NCBI GenBank assembly: GCA_023974075.1
Contig: CM043801.1
Coordinates: 31,157,990 to 31,221,989 of the forward strand
From: Chaenocephalus aceratus
Lineage: Eukaryota; Chordata; Actinopteri; Perciformes; Channichthyidae
Direction of reading: 5' to 3'
Length of the DNA: 64,000 bases
Shown: positions 52,197-59,359 of the stretch, in pieces
Layout: each line of letters opens with the position of its first letter
Position numbering within the stretch: the stretch's first letter is position 1
Made by a program: the position numbers and the translations under genes
Notes under the pieces: generated by a model
What the model was told of the DNA's origin: nothing
The model's database searches: none
What the model saw: only the letters and a program-made list of their open reading frames with translations

Positions 52197-54041
52197 CTCA
52201 AATTATTGACTACACAGAATAAAAATGCTCTATCAATGAAACAACAACAGTGAAGACACAAACACATCATCTCAAGACTTTAAGCAATGGTTTGATTTAA
52301 TTCATTGCCATTATAAAATGAACAAACAATAAAATAAGTGCTTACATTATTAGTTGATTAATTGTCAAGTAGATACAAAAACTTCGAAAATGTCACTTTC
52401 TTCTGAATTCCTTTAATTTAACACATTTATAAAGTAATTGAATAAAAGAATCCACAAATGAACTGATAATGAAAAGTAATACATGACATACAGTAAAATG
52501 AACTGATAATGAAAAGTAATACATGACATACAGTAAGTTACTTTTAGTGTATGTCGTATGTCGTAGGAAGCCTCGTTAAACACTATGTGTGTGGGTGGAG
52601 TGTTTGTGTGTGTGTCTGCAAACAAGAGCAAAGCCATCGAACCCAAGTGAGAAAAACAGAAAGCGTTCGTAATCTATGTCCGCTCCGGTGTCTGCTACTG
52701 CGTGTGCGTGTGTGAAGCACTTTGTGGGTTTGTGTAGCTGTTAAGAGGCTAACAACCCTGCAAGTGCTCTGGCATGTTAGCGGTGAGGCTGTTATCACAC
52801 TATACACCAACACTCCAGGTGGTTCTGGCTGGGTGTCATGGTGGCACACTTTGAGCTGTGGTTTTATCGGTTGTATCAGAAAAACGCAAAGATCTTTCCT
52901 GAACTCTTAATCTTTTACGGTGGCATGACTGCAACTATGTTCTGTGGGTGTTCGCAGCACAGAAGGCATCAAAGCAGAACGAAGACAGTCAAAGAGAAAA
53001 TTTCACTGTTCCACTGTTTAAAAAAAGCTGTTAGTGCGTTAAGCAACATGTGAACAACTGGCAACTTGTCAATACAATCCAAGTTTATCTACAATGGAAT
53101 TTTCTTTTAGAGAATTCGAGCTATCTGCATCATCCTTGGCTCCTTTCTAGATATATGGTCAGCAAGTACACAAGAAAAAATTCATCATAGAACAGATATG
53201 TGCTCCACAGGCAGTAGCCTCTTATCAAAGTTAAGGACTTACTCAAGTTACTTGCGCTTATCATGCGCCATGAATATTGTCTCAACTACTCACTTAATGC
53301 CACACATTTCCCACACTATCTGGGGTTAGTTGAAAGGAAGTCTTTGTAGGATTTGCAAGAAATCCCAACTTAAGTAGAAGTAGGCGAGAGAAAAGTGACA
53401 CAAAAGGTGCAATGCTGTTATCCGTATACAATTTGGGAACGCCCTCTTAGCAATTTTGGGAACGCCCCCAGCCACTGGGATCCGCTGGGTGGTGTCCTAT
53501 CTGGAGTGCTACATCTGTATAACCCATAGCTTACAACAAACATGCAACATTGATTTGGGTAACACGTATCCAATGGTGGATTTACTGTCTTCAACTGTGA
53601 CTTGTACGGTTTTTCCACTCCCCCCCTGACCCCTGCACAAACACCTCTGCATTCCAGCTCCCCCTGAACTCACCTTTACACTGGAAAGCCTCTTTTAGGT
53701 TGAGCAGCACATCAGCGAAGCCCCGTACATCATTCACCAGATGCATGACATACTCTGGATCCACTCCTGGAGCCCCCACCAGATGGGAGGTGAGCCCCAT
53801 GCTGCTCAGAGGGTTGGGGTTCTTGGAGCTGCGGCCCATATCCCAGGTCTTGGTGGATCCTGCAGACAGAGATGCTGTGTGGGGCTTGGATAGATGTCTT
53901 GGTAGACCCTGGGTTTGGTTATTTCCACCACCACCAGCACCACTGCTGCTCTTCCGTAGCATCCCAGCAGCCACCCTTTAAAGGGGGTACAGCAGGCCAG
54001 CTAGCCCCTGAACTTAACACGCTGCCCTGGTCCTTGGATGG
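24205..54041 (-). CDS. arhgap29: Rho GTPase-activating protein 29 (PARG1), spliced gene
   Basis: ARHGAP29 stimulates GTP hydrolysis on RhoA and acts downstream of Rap1/Radil/Rasip1 in endothelial barrier and craniofacial development. The start codon is taken as ATG 53960-53962 (MLRKSSS), because the longer reading begins with GTG. Twenty-one coding exons follow in perfect phase. Domain order by conceptual residue: conserved N-terminal helix (VNDVRGFADVLLNLKEAF), F-BAR-type coiled region about 220-500, Ser-rich linker, C1 zinc finger about 682-728 (HKLRKL, CRECDS, CHKKC), RhoGAP about 740-945 with arginine finger R776 in GIYRVNG, then a Pro/Ser tail. As sequenced it stops at 24441 after about 1317 residues. 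Restoring one base would extend it to 24205, where a tail similar to human ...PQFV is encoded. Neighbours acvr2b and abca4 lie on the same strand. Confidence 0.93.
26055..26355 (-). CDS. arhgap29: arhgap29 exon 21
   Basis: 301 nt, phase 2 to 0. It encodes the end of the RhoGAP domain: TEQAEENKMTASNLGIIYGP, TLVKPRQTD, LVDYPYQALMVELLVRHF, followed by linker. The NLG-x-x-GP motif is characteristic of RhoGAPs. Confidence 0.95.
26797..27023 (-). CDS. arhgap29: arhgap29 exon 20
   Basis: 227 nt, phase 0 to 2. RhoGAP middle: LPEPLILYRYYNDIIGLAKE and LFKIRDLLRQLPAANYRTLR with FLIAHLH. Confidence 0.95.
27253..27390 (-). CDS. arhgap29: arhgap29 exon 19 (arginine finger)
   Basis: 138 nt, phase 0. GIYRVNGAKSRVEKL holds the catalytic arginine finger, followed by LSPHDIGNVLKLYLRQ. 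Confidence 0.95.
27523..27711 (-). CDS. arhgap29: arhgap29 exon 18
   Basis: 189 nt, phase 0. Second half of the C1 finger (CSLACHKKCLETLAIQCGH) and RhoGAP start (FGIDFTQAAKNSPDGIPFII). Confidence 0.95.
28044..28207 (-). CDS. arhgap29: arhgap29 exon 17
   Basis: 164 nt, phase 1 to 0. First half of the C1 domain: HKLRKLRAPSKCRECDSLVV, FHGAECEE. Confidence 0.95.
28924..29022 (-). CDS. arhgap29: arhgap29 exon 16
   Basis: 99 nt, phase 1 to 1. Linker with the conserved RTPSTGTMSSADDLDERE. Confidence 0.92.
29491..29625 (-). CDS. arhgap29: arhgap29 exon 15
   Basis: 135 nt, phase 1 to 1. Conserved Ser-rich SDSESAGGSSESRSMDSPTA, matching human SDSESTGGSSESRSLDSES. Confidence 0.93.
30041..30204 (-). 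CDS. arhgap29: arhgap29 exon 14
   Basis: 164 nt, phase 2 to 1. Low-conservation linker FVFNKRSVGSTHSSHGNL...RRSNSSTDIPG; assigned by phase, splice sites and position. Confidence 0.85.
31328..31515 (-). CDS. arhgap29: arhgap29 exon 13
   Basis: 188 nt, phase 0 to 2. End of the F-BAR region: VTVNWFQMQQAQTVSLPAHY and SSKLYEPGECYAEF, matching human VTVNLFHMQHLQAASL. Confidence 0.94.
31590..31800. repeat. LINE/SINE-tail-like repeat in arhgap29 intron
   Basis: Starts with an AATAATAATAT run and TTTATATAGCGCTTCTCATC, the ATTTATATAGCGC-type tail common to several fish retroposons. Family not assigned. Confidence 0.45.
32256..32393 (-). CDS. arhgap29: arhgap29 exon 12
   Basis: 138 nt, phase 0. F-BAR coil with TFLTQIREMVFQCDLTLKA, human TLVFQCDLTLKA. 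Confidence 0.95.
32520..32687 (-). CDS. arhgap29: arhgap29 exon 11
   Basis: 168 nt, phase 0. F-BAR coil: LRKARVLKAQRREEYQKAHT and NKQLEKKRKLEEDALQK. Confidence 0.95.
33010..33090 (-). CDS. arhgap29: arhgap29 exon 10
   Basis: 81 nt, phase 0. PLLARKNDLDRLRKDIKEQW and QREQKKM, matching human PLLGRKNEMEKQRKEIKELW. Confidence 0.95.
33310..33420 (-). CDS. arhgap29: arhgap29 exon 9
   Basis: 111 nt, phase 0. DYMPFSDIYVSTFKNDIEYK and LLTQTAMALQTNKYIQ, F-BAR helix. Confidence 0.95.
33544..33608 (-). CDS. arhgap29: arhgap29 exon 8
   Basis: 65 nt, phase 1 to 0. DIEYAKSFSKMAESAKTLAS then QQ. Confidence 0.92.
33752..34360 (+). mobile_element. 5' part of a hAT transposon with a ZMYM-like transposase start
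   Basis: Begins CAGTGGCGAACCGTCAGGGC, a tip resembling fish hAT elements. Near its inner end an ATG (34254) opens MTSATGEDEVVAELLGVPFS and RRQFSEKTDI, similar to the N-terminal PFSR..F.EK text of hAT transposases annotated as zinc finger MYM-type or TTF-type proteins. The frame is lost soon after and no right end was found. It sits in the arhgap29 intron between exons 7 and 8, opposite to the host gene. Confidence 0.5.
34747..34896 (-). CDS. arhgap29: arhgap29 exon 7
   Basis: 150 nt, phase 1 to 1. GPEVPLSREEEVDLTLLNND and YAKAWSRYIKDLLAWMEKRL; start of the F-BAR region (human YAKTWSKYTKNIVSWVEKKL). The true donor lies at ATGG|GTGAGA. Confidence 0.95.
35475..35535 (-). CDS. arhgap29: arhgap29 exon 6
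   Basis: 61 nt, phase 0 to 1. SFDNLSLDPEGYLSEKNDPV. Small and weakly conserved, but both splice sites and phase fit. Confidence 0.85.
35799..35871 (-). CDS. arhgap29: arhgap29 exon 5
   Basis: 73 nt, phase 2 to 0. VSDFLMGDVDGGSGLGTPQT, human LTNFLMGDVGND. Confidence 0.92.
36088..36184 (-). CDS. arhgap29: arhgap29 exon 4
   Basis: 97 nt, phase 1 to 2. GINFKEVNPENTQAIFGEIH and TSIDTLAFTFGNV, human VNFTEVNEENK and IETLAFTFGNI. Confidence 0.95.
38700..38830. repeat. Retroposon-tail-like repeat in arhgap29 intron 3
   Basis: ATAATAATAATAATAGATTT followed by GGGGGGCGCCTTTCAAAACA, the pattern of a fish LINE/SINE tail. Confidence 0.45.
39126..39326 (-). CDS. Unassigned 66-codon frame; possible alternative first exon of arhgap29
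   Basis: An ATG-started frame in arhgap29 intron 3 reads MNYSSTMLKNARLHLRFIDD, continues ECFDGVENAERRQKRSS and ends MFEDQGFYEGQ. It is acidic/basic and balanced, not low complexity. The DNA just upstream (39330-39480) is GC- and CpG-richer than its surroundings and contains an octamer-like ATTTGCAT. A potential donor, CCAAG|GTTTCT, just before the end would leave phase 1, exactly what exon 4 needs. That makes an alternative promoter/first exon conceivable. I do not recognise the protein. The donor is weak, and chance cannot be excluded. Confidence 0.3.
   Translation of the reverse strand: MNYSSTMLKNARLHLRFIDDECFDGVENAERRQKRSSVFETNFNNKTRFKHLLLHMFEDQGFYEGQ
39822..39965 (-). CDS. arhgap29: arhgap29 exon 3
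   Basis: 144 nt, phase 1 to 1. RLAELLRVLKTVISKHQTLN and SVDILGAAGTVIAKVK, human RLEELLRVLKSIMNKHQNLN. Confidence 0.95.
40978..41125 (-). mobile_element. L2-like LINE 3' tail
   Basis: AAGGCAAGTTTATTTATATA and CCTTTCAACACAAGGCGCTT is the inverse of the tail GCGCTATATAAATAAACTTG found at 47670. It is the 3' end of a common fish LINE, here minus-oriented. Confidence 0.6.
41130..41245. mobile_element. hAT MITE fragment
   Basis: AATCG-rich sequence (TTTCGATTACG, CATAATCGTAATTGCGATTA) ending ATTGAGCAGCCCTAA, the inverse of the TTAGGGCTGC tips of frequent fish hAT MITEs. Only one end remains, next to the LINE tail. Confidence 0.5.
41580..41602. repeat. (GT)n microsatellite
   Basis: About eleven GT units. 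Confidence 0.85.
43190..43350. promoter_or_regulatory. Candidate intronic enhancer with inverted SOX-like sites
   Basis: ACAATGGC at 43288-43295 and its exact inverse GCCATTGT at 43340-43347 are SOX-type motifs about 52 bases apart. A TCF/LEF-like CTTTGAA lies near 43198 and ATCAAAAG near 43297. The setting, in a large intron of a developmental gene without repeats, fits an enhancer, but motif matches alone are weak evidence. Confidence 0.25.
44845..44886. repeat. CCTCCG hexanucleotide tract
   Basis: Tandem CCTCCGCCTCCTCCG-type units. Confidence 0.8.
45225..45813. mobile_element. hAT-like MITE interrupted by the CCGTACTTTTCGG MITE
   Basis: Sequence ending GAGTACTTGTCCCACCTCTG and containing GTAACAGAGTATTCCTAAAC is a relative of the element at 59398-60433. 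It is split by the MITE at 45457-45775. Its left end is eroded. Confidence 0.6.
45457..45775. mobile_element. TA-flanked MITE with CCGTACTTTTCGG ends, copy 2
   Basis: 319 bp, TA on both sides. It is in the opposite orientation to copy 1 (12465-12781) and closely similar along its whole length, including CCGGTCCGCGCCCGCCACCT. Confidence 0.88.
47520..47702 (+). mobile_element. L2-like LINE 3' tail
   Basis: TTTTTTGTAAAGCACTTTGA, ATTGCCTTGCGTTGAAAAGC then GCTATATAAATAAACTTGCC, the 3' tail of a common fish LINE with a short CCTTAA end. Confidence 0.65.
48685..49250. mobile_element. Degenerate hAT element with GTF2I-repeat-like transposase remnant
   Basis: Bounded by TGTCAAAGTCAAGGCCCGGG at the left and AATTTGAGTTTGACGGCC at the right, related to the CAGGGGTGTCAAAC hAT tips. 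Inside (plus strand, 48790-49090) the text AQSLTPNIDELAPEMRCQVS resembles transposase-derived GTF2IRD2-like proteins. An internally deleted copy. Confidence 0.6.
52152..52197. repeat. (CAG)n/(TAG)n trinucleotide tract
   Basis: About four CAG units followed by about thirteen TAG units. Confidence 0.85.
52456..52535. repeat. Perfect 40-bp tandem duplication
   Basis: Two identical 40-bp copies, 52456-52495 and 52496-52535, each containing AACTGATAATGAAAAGTAAT. Confidence 0.9.
53674..54041 (-). CDS. arhgap29: arhgap29 exon 2 with start codon
   Basis: The acceptor GTGTTTCAG at 54042 begins the exon; ATG at 53960-53962 opens MLRKSSSGAGGGGNNQTQ. The last part, YVMHLVNDVRGFADVLLNLK, matches human IKELVNDIRKFSHMLLYLK. 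Coding part 289 nt, ending in phase 1 at K|GTGAGT. The upstream GTG is not used because a good ATG follows four codons later. Confidence 0.9.
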
Positions 54042-54701
54042 CTGAAACACAGAAAAAGATGGGTTAAGATGGTGTGTCTTTGTGAGTGGGAGTTACTTTT
54101 CCAAATGTGTTAATCTATTCTACTGTATAAGAAAATTATTAAAAAAGTCTGTATAGACAGTAACCCTTGATAAGCAAACTAAAAAATGTACACATCTAAT
54201 AAAGAGCCACTACGTGTGTCCTGTAACAGACAGATAATCACTTAACCCTACTTACATTTAATGATGTGAGTTTCACATAAATAAAAACTATGAGAGCTAC
54301 ACAAAGTTTAGTGTTTAACGTTACAGCAAGCATAACATATGTCAGGTCATTTTGTTATTTGCTTTCACAATATTATTTACTTTTTTTAATTACTTACAGC
54401 TAGGCTAACGGTACAAATGTAAGCACTGTTTTGCTGTTGCTAGCTTGTTTGTAAAATAACGTTATACGGTCAATACATAACAGCAATGCAACACAACCGT
54501 AATAAAAGGAAAATAGAGGAAACAAAGATTTAAATGAACAAAAATAATCAACATTTCGGGTATTAATTACAGAACTCGACAGCAACACGCAACCGACATT
54601 TCTTTTTCCGGACAGTTTGCAATGAAAAAGTGATGCTGTCGACCCTGGACATAAACTGCTTTGCTGGCACAGGCATACAAAAAAGCGCTACTTTAACTCA
54701 C

Positions 54702-54860
54702 CTGCTCTGCATTTTACTGACATAATGGCCACGGTATCCGAACAAAATGTAACTTCATAAAGTCTGTGAAAACCGACGAGCATTTCCGTTAGAAAAAACA
54801 AACTCCAACAGCGGCAGAAAGTTGTGCGCTTTGAGTCACTGTACATCGGAAAGTAGCCCA
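54702..54860 (-). other. arhgap29: arhgap29 exon 1, untranslated (approximate 5' end)
   Basis: A CAG|GTGAGT donor at 54701 and transcript-like, repeat-free sequence to its right indicate a noncoding first exon about 660 bases upstream of the start-codon exon. The 5' end is a guess. Confidence 0.5.
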
Positions 54861-54869
54861 CAATCAGCA

Positions 54870-54970
54870 ACTCTCAAGTCATTCGTAAATTACCAGTCGG
54901 TTTATCACGTGACGGTAGAGACACGTTTTGATTGGCCAGATGCTTTCAACAGAAAGGAACTATGATGCAT
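54870..54970 (-). promoter_or_regulatory. arhgap29: Probable arhgap29 promoter
   Basis: E-box CACGTG at 54906-54911 followed by GACG, and a CCAAT box on the minus strand (ATTGG at 54931-54935), about 70-90 bases from the presumed first exon. No TATA box. Confidence 0.4.
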
Positions 54971-56150
54971 TCAGGTGCAAGCGGACATTTCGCAAACAGA
55001 TTGAACTGGATTCGTATGCATTAACTTCCCAAAATGGTTTAAATAGTATTTTATAAAACAAATATGTTACATTTGTGAGGACCTTAAAATAATGCATCCG
55101 TGTGATTGTAACTATTTCCCCCCCTGCAAAATTAAATATTTAAGAGACACTATCACATTACATGTCAATGGATGATGGATTGTACGATTGCTCCTGAATG
55201 TACTAAACACTGTCATTTTTACATTTCTTAGAATTTTTACATTATAAGGACTTGCAATACGATTAGACATTACATTATATTGCTGGCTTGTCTGTAAATT
55301 CATGAGCACAGGACATTTTTTACATTTGTGTGACAAATGTTCCACACCTTAATTCATGTTGCAATATACAGTATTGCCCATATTGCCAAATTATTACGTT
55401 TCTTTCACTTGTTTTACTTTTTGTTTCGATGACAAACGTATGGTTAGAATTTCCCATTACTTATTTGAAATAGGTCCTTTCTCTGAAATAGATCCTTTCT
55501 CAACTCTGTTAGATTAGTTTAAACAAACCTCCAGTGCTGTAGTACATTTAAATAGTGTTATTAGTTGGCATTGTACTATATAATATGTTACCTTTGACAC
55601 ATTAATTAAATAATTTCTGTATATTTAAACTGGGCACGCCATTGTTCTGTCCATGTTCAGCAGCAAATAAAATGTGACACTTCTGGATCCCAAACATAAG
55701 TCTTGTTTACAATGTAAGACCCTTTATCAGACACAAAGAATAATATCAATATTAATTAGGAAATAAAACATTAAGTCATTATGAAAAGTGACCACATTAA
55801 ATTGTAAATTGAAAATATGTTATTTGCAAAATAAGTTGTTTTGTTCAATGGGTATTTTCTTATACTGATAAACTAGGCCACAGCCTACTGACACCATTGC
55901 TGCCCTCTAGTGTAGATATCTAACAATAGGACAAGCCCTGGATAAGTAGTGTTTGAGAAAATTGATATAAATATAATTTTGAATCAACAAAAATTGAAGG
56001 TTTTCCCTCAGAAGAGTTGTATTTCAAAAGCAGTAAATCACTCCTAATTCAAAAATATATGTGTTGTACTATGTTAAAGGGATGTGTCATGTAGTCAGGA
56101 GAAACTGTGAATAAAAAAAGCAAAGAAATTAATTTACATGGTTAATCAGT
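54971..56150. other. Intergenic spacer between acvr2b and arhgap29
   Basis: AT-rich; no gene recognised. Confidence 0.5.
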
Positions 56151-59100
56151 GTTTGTCTTTATTTCAATATACAAAAAGATGGATGTATTCTCATCTAGTT
56201 TATATTTCTAAGCATTTCAACTCACAGATAAAATTACCATTCATACTGTTTTAGTGAAACCAACCAACAGACACACACACTGACACACTGCGCACACACA
56301 GTTCACATAAACAGAGGTCACACACTTGCAGTCAAACATCCACACACACTATGAGAGATGAACAATATGTTGACTGTAAAAAAAAAAAAAAAAAATAGAA
56401 AGAATTTTGCTCACAGGATTCACACATGAAAAGGAAGAAACCTTTTACACTTGTCAAGTAAATATATACACGATAATTGATTTTTTTTTGTCTTTTCTTA
56501 GTTTTTGAAGATGAGACTGACTCCATGTTAGTGTTACTAACGAGGTACTGCATGAGGTAACTGGTTTTCTGTTCAGAAGAGCTGGGTGTAAGACAGCATT
56601 TGGAGGTAACGAACGATAACGGCAGATTTTCCTTTGTGATCGTTGTTTTTTTCTGGCACAATACGTGAAAGCACCCGGGTCCCGTTCTGCTAACGCACAA
56701 CAAATCCACCCCACGGCACTTCTTCAATCGAGAGGTTTAACACGTGTCCTCATCAGAACACGATCCAGGTGTGATGAGATGAACTTTATTGATCCGCAGA
56801 AGAAAACCTGCTAAGTCACAGCTGAGTTTAACTACTTAAACTAATGATATTCAAGTGACTATTGCTGTATAATAAATATTGCTGGACCCTGGGACTAGCA
56901 CATGCCACTGTTTACATGAATCACAACGGGGCTGCATTATAAGTCATTCAATCATGTAGTTATAGACACATTGATGATATCCAAACACTAAAACCATTAT
57001 TATGTATGGGTTGATGTTCGTCAACACAAACTGCACAGTAGCAAGCGTCACAGACCACTGTTAAAATCACCATCTCTTCACAGCACCAGTCAAAGCACAA
57101 CAGATGAGCCTGTGTGTCGTCCAACGCGGTTACACTACCACCAAACGGGTCTGAGCATCACATCAGCGGGTTAATATTGAGGTAATACTGTTCAAACTGG
57201 CATTTCCAGCAAGTGGCCAATCACAGAAGCCGCCAGCACCAAACCATTAGGGATTTTTTGTGGTATTTTTGACGATACACTTACTAAGCTTTCTAAATGC
57301 ACGTGCTACCTACACAGCTTCTGATTCAGAGGAACTGATACCGTTATTCATAGAAATCTGCAAAACAACCACCATTCTTGAAAAACAAAAGTATATATAT
57401 ATATGTGTATATAGAAAATAAAATAAATCACAGGGCTAGTTGTCAGTCAACTTACTATTAAATATGTCGAGGTGGAACTGAGAAATCCCTTTCAATTTCT
57501 GTGAAATGAGAACAATAATGCCCTGATTTTGTATTTTTAAAAAACAGATCAGTGTTCGGCAACTGTGTGTTACAGGTCTATTTACAAGAATCTGCCTCTC
57601 TTCTTTTAGGTTTGTACAGCATAAACACCGTGACGACTGGTCAGGCTCTATTCAAAGAAATCTCCACAGACAAAGAGGCCCAATCGGCAATAAAATATCT
57701 CAACTACTAAAACACAATAAAATACACGACACAACTTGATATACATGTAGAAAAAGCCTGAGGTACTTGTCAGAATATCTGAGGTCAGTCTGGAAGAGTA
57801 AGCAGCTGAGGGCTTACCCAGTCAAAAAACACAAAAACAGAATATTAGCCTCACATCATATCATTAGCGTTATATTAACAAAGAATACATGTACATCTAC
57901 AAATCCTTGAGTATCCTGGAATAGTCACAGCAGCATAACGGACATTCAATGTATGGTATTCATGTTATGGTACAACTATGGCATTGCATTTGAGACAAAG
58001 GCAACCATTTGAGCACTCCTTGCATGATGTACAGTGACTGAGGTATCTGGGGCCTGGTGTCCGACTGAGTCTATTGAACAAACACCCATGAAAATAAAAA
58101 AAAAACAGACATGTTGCTTCCTCAAGTATGGCCCTCAAGGATAAACCCCAACTCTCTTTCCATGGTTCTTACTTTAAAAACACGCTCTTTCCATCTCACA
58201 TCATTTAGTCTTCAACTTCTCACTCATTCACTCGCTCGCTCACTCGCTCACTCACTCACTCGCTCACTCACTCGCTCACTCACTCAGACAGTTAACATCA
58301 AGAATGTGTAACATTGCAACTCCAGACAGCATCCGTCAATGCCCCTGGCACTGGCAAAGGAGTAACTCTGAAATGTCTACAATTAAAAAACAAAATAAAA
58401 TCCAGGAATACGTCCATGATAGCTAGCTGGATAGCATGGCTCTCAACTTAGAGAAAATGTTCCAAAGAAGCCTACTGGATACCTGAGAGGTAGTTCCCCG
58501 GGGACAAGGCGCTTGTCCCGAATCTTCAAAAAAGTCCAAACGTCCAACGCAACTGCTCAGCTCCCGTTTCAGCTCCTCCCTTGCGAGAAAACAGCCGTGC
58601 TCCGATTTCATTTCATCTTATTCATTGCGAGGCATTCACAGGTTTAAAATAAGGGAGCACACTCGAGTTAAAAAGAATCGAGAAGCTTCGACCCCTGAGG
58701 AAGATGAATATATTTTGTTTAACAGTCTCAAAACGGTTCCTCCGAGGTGTGCAGCACGTCGTCCGAGGTGTGGAGCAAGAGTTTGTTTCGTTTGGCCGCA
58801 GAAGATCATGACCAAGACAGGAAAAGGACAAAGATAACAACTTATGAGGTAATAAAAATAGACTAACACGAAAGAAATACATGAGGTAATGACGATATTT
58901 AGGATTTGACACGTGGTTGTTATCAGATGTGCCCATCGCATAACTTATTACTACTTCAAAACTACAGCAGATGGATGTGTTAGTAGTAGTACAACTTAAA
59001 ACACCAATTAACTGAAATACCAGTATTGGAGAAAAATAGCAGCTGCATTCAAGTTGCTAGTTGTTGTTTTTTTTAAACGTTTTTAAATATTCACGGAGAT

Positions 59101-59164
59101 CCGCTGAGTTTGGATTTGAGAAAGAAAAAGTCAGGAGCTCGGGGGGAAAGGTGGTGTCCCCCGT
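56150..59164 (-). other. acvr2b: Putative long 3'UTR of acvr2b
   Basis: Non-coding, mostly repeat-free sequence downstream of the acvr2b stop. A minus-strand AATAAA at 56158-56163 could end the transcript. It contains a TCAC/TCGC tetranucleotide tract (58220-58285) and an A-run near 56378-56396. Extent inferred; ACVR2B messages in other vertebrates have very long 3'UTRs. Confidence 0.4.
58220..58285. repeat. (TCAC/TCGC)n tetranucleotide tract
   Basis: Alternating CTCACTCG-type units, interrupted. Confidence 0.85.
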
Positions 59165-59359
59165 TCAGGTGCTGGACTCTTTGGGAGGTAGGTCCTCGTT
59201 GGTGAGAGCCGTCACGATGGAGACGGGGCTGTCTGAGGTAGTGCTGCTGGTCGTCCTGGAGATCTGGCCGATGCGCTCCTCCACGCAGCCGGCGGACAAT
59301 CGCGCCTCTGCGTCGTGGTCCCAGCATTCTTCAATGGTCTCACACATCTGGTTCAAACC
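59165..59359 (-). CDS. acvr2b: acvr2b last coding exon
   Basis: 195 nt, phase 0: [33 protein letters not shown] and the tail [20 protein letters not shown], then TGA at 59165-59167. Confidence 0.95.
   Translation of the reverse strand, partial: GLNQMCETIEECWDHDAEARLSAGCVEERIGQISRTTSSTTSDSPVSIVTALTNEDLPPKESST

Larger units (their letters stand above)
39966..53673. other. arhgap29 intron 2 (13.7 kb)
   Basis: Large intron between the start-codon exon and exon 3. It contains L2-like tails (40978-41125, 47520-47702), hAT remnants (41130-41245, 45225-45813, 48685-49250), the second CCGTACTTTTCGG MITE, microsatellites and otherwise unassigned sequence. No foreign gene was found. A cluster of SOX- and TCF-like sites lies at 43190-43350. 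Confidence 0.7.

Noticed and set aside
53591..53974. arhgap29 start at 53974
   Set aside because: The first codon there is GTG (CAC on the plus strand); the first ATG is at 53960-53962.
56374..56396. Processed pseudogene poly(A) tail
   Set aside because: The A-run has no coding or retrocopy sequence attached; a simple homopolymer in the presumed acvr2b 3'UTR.
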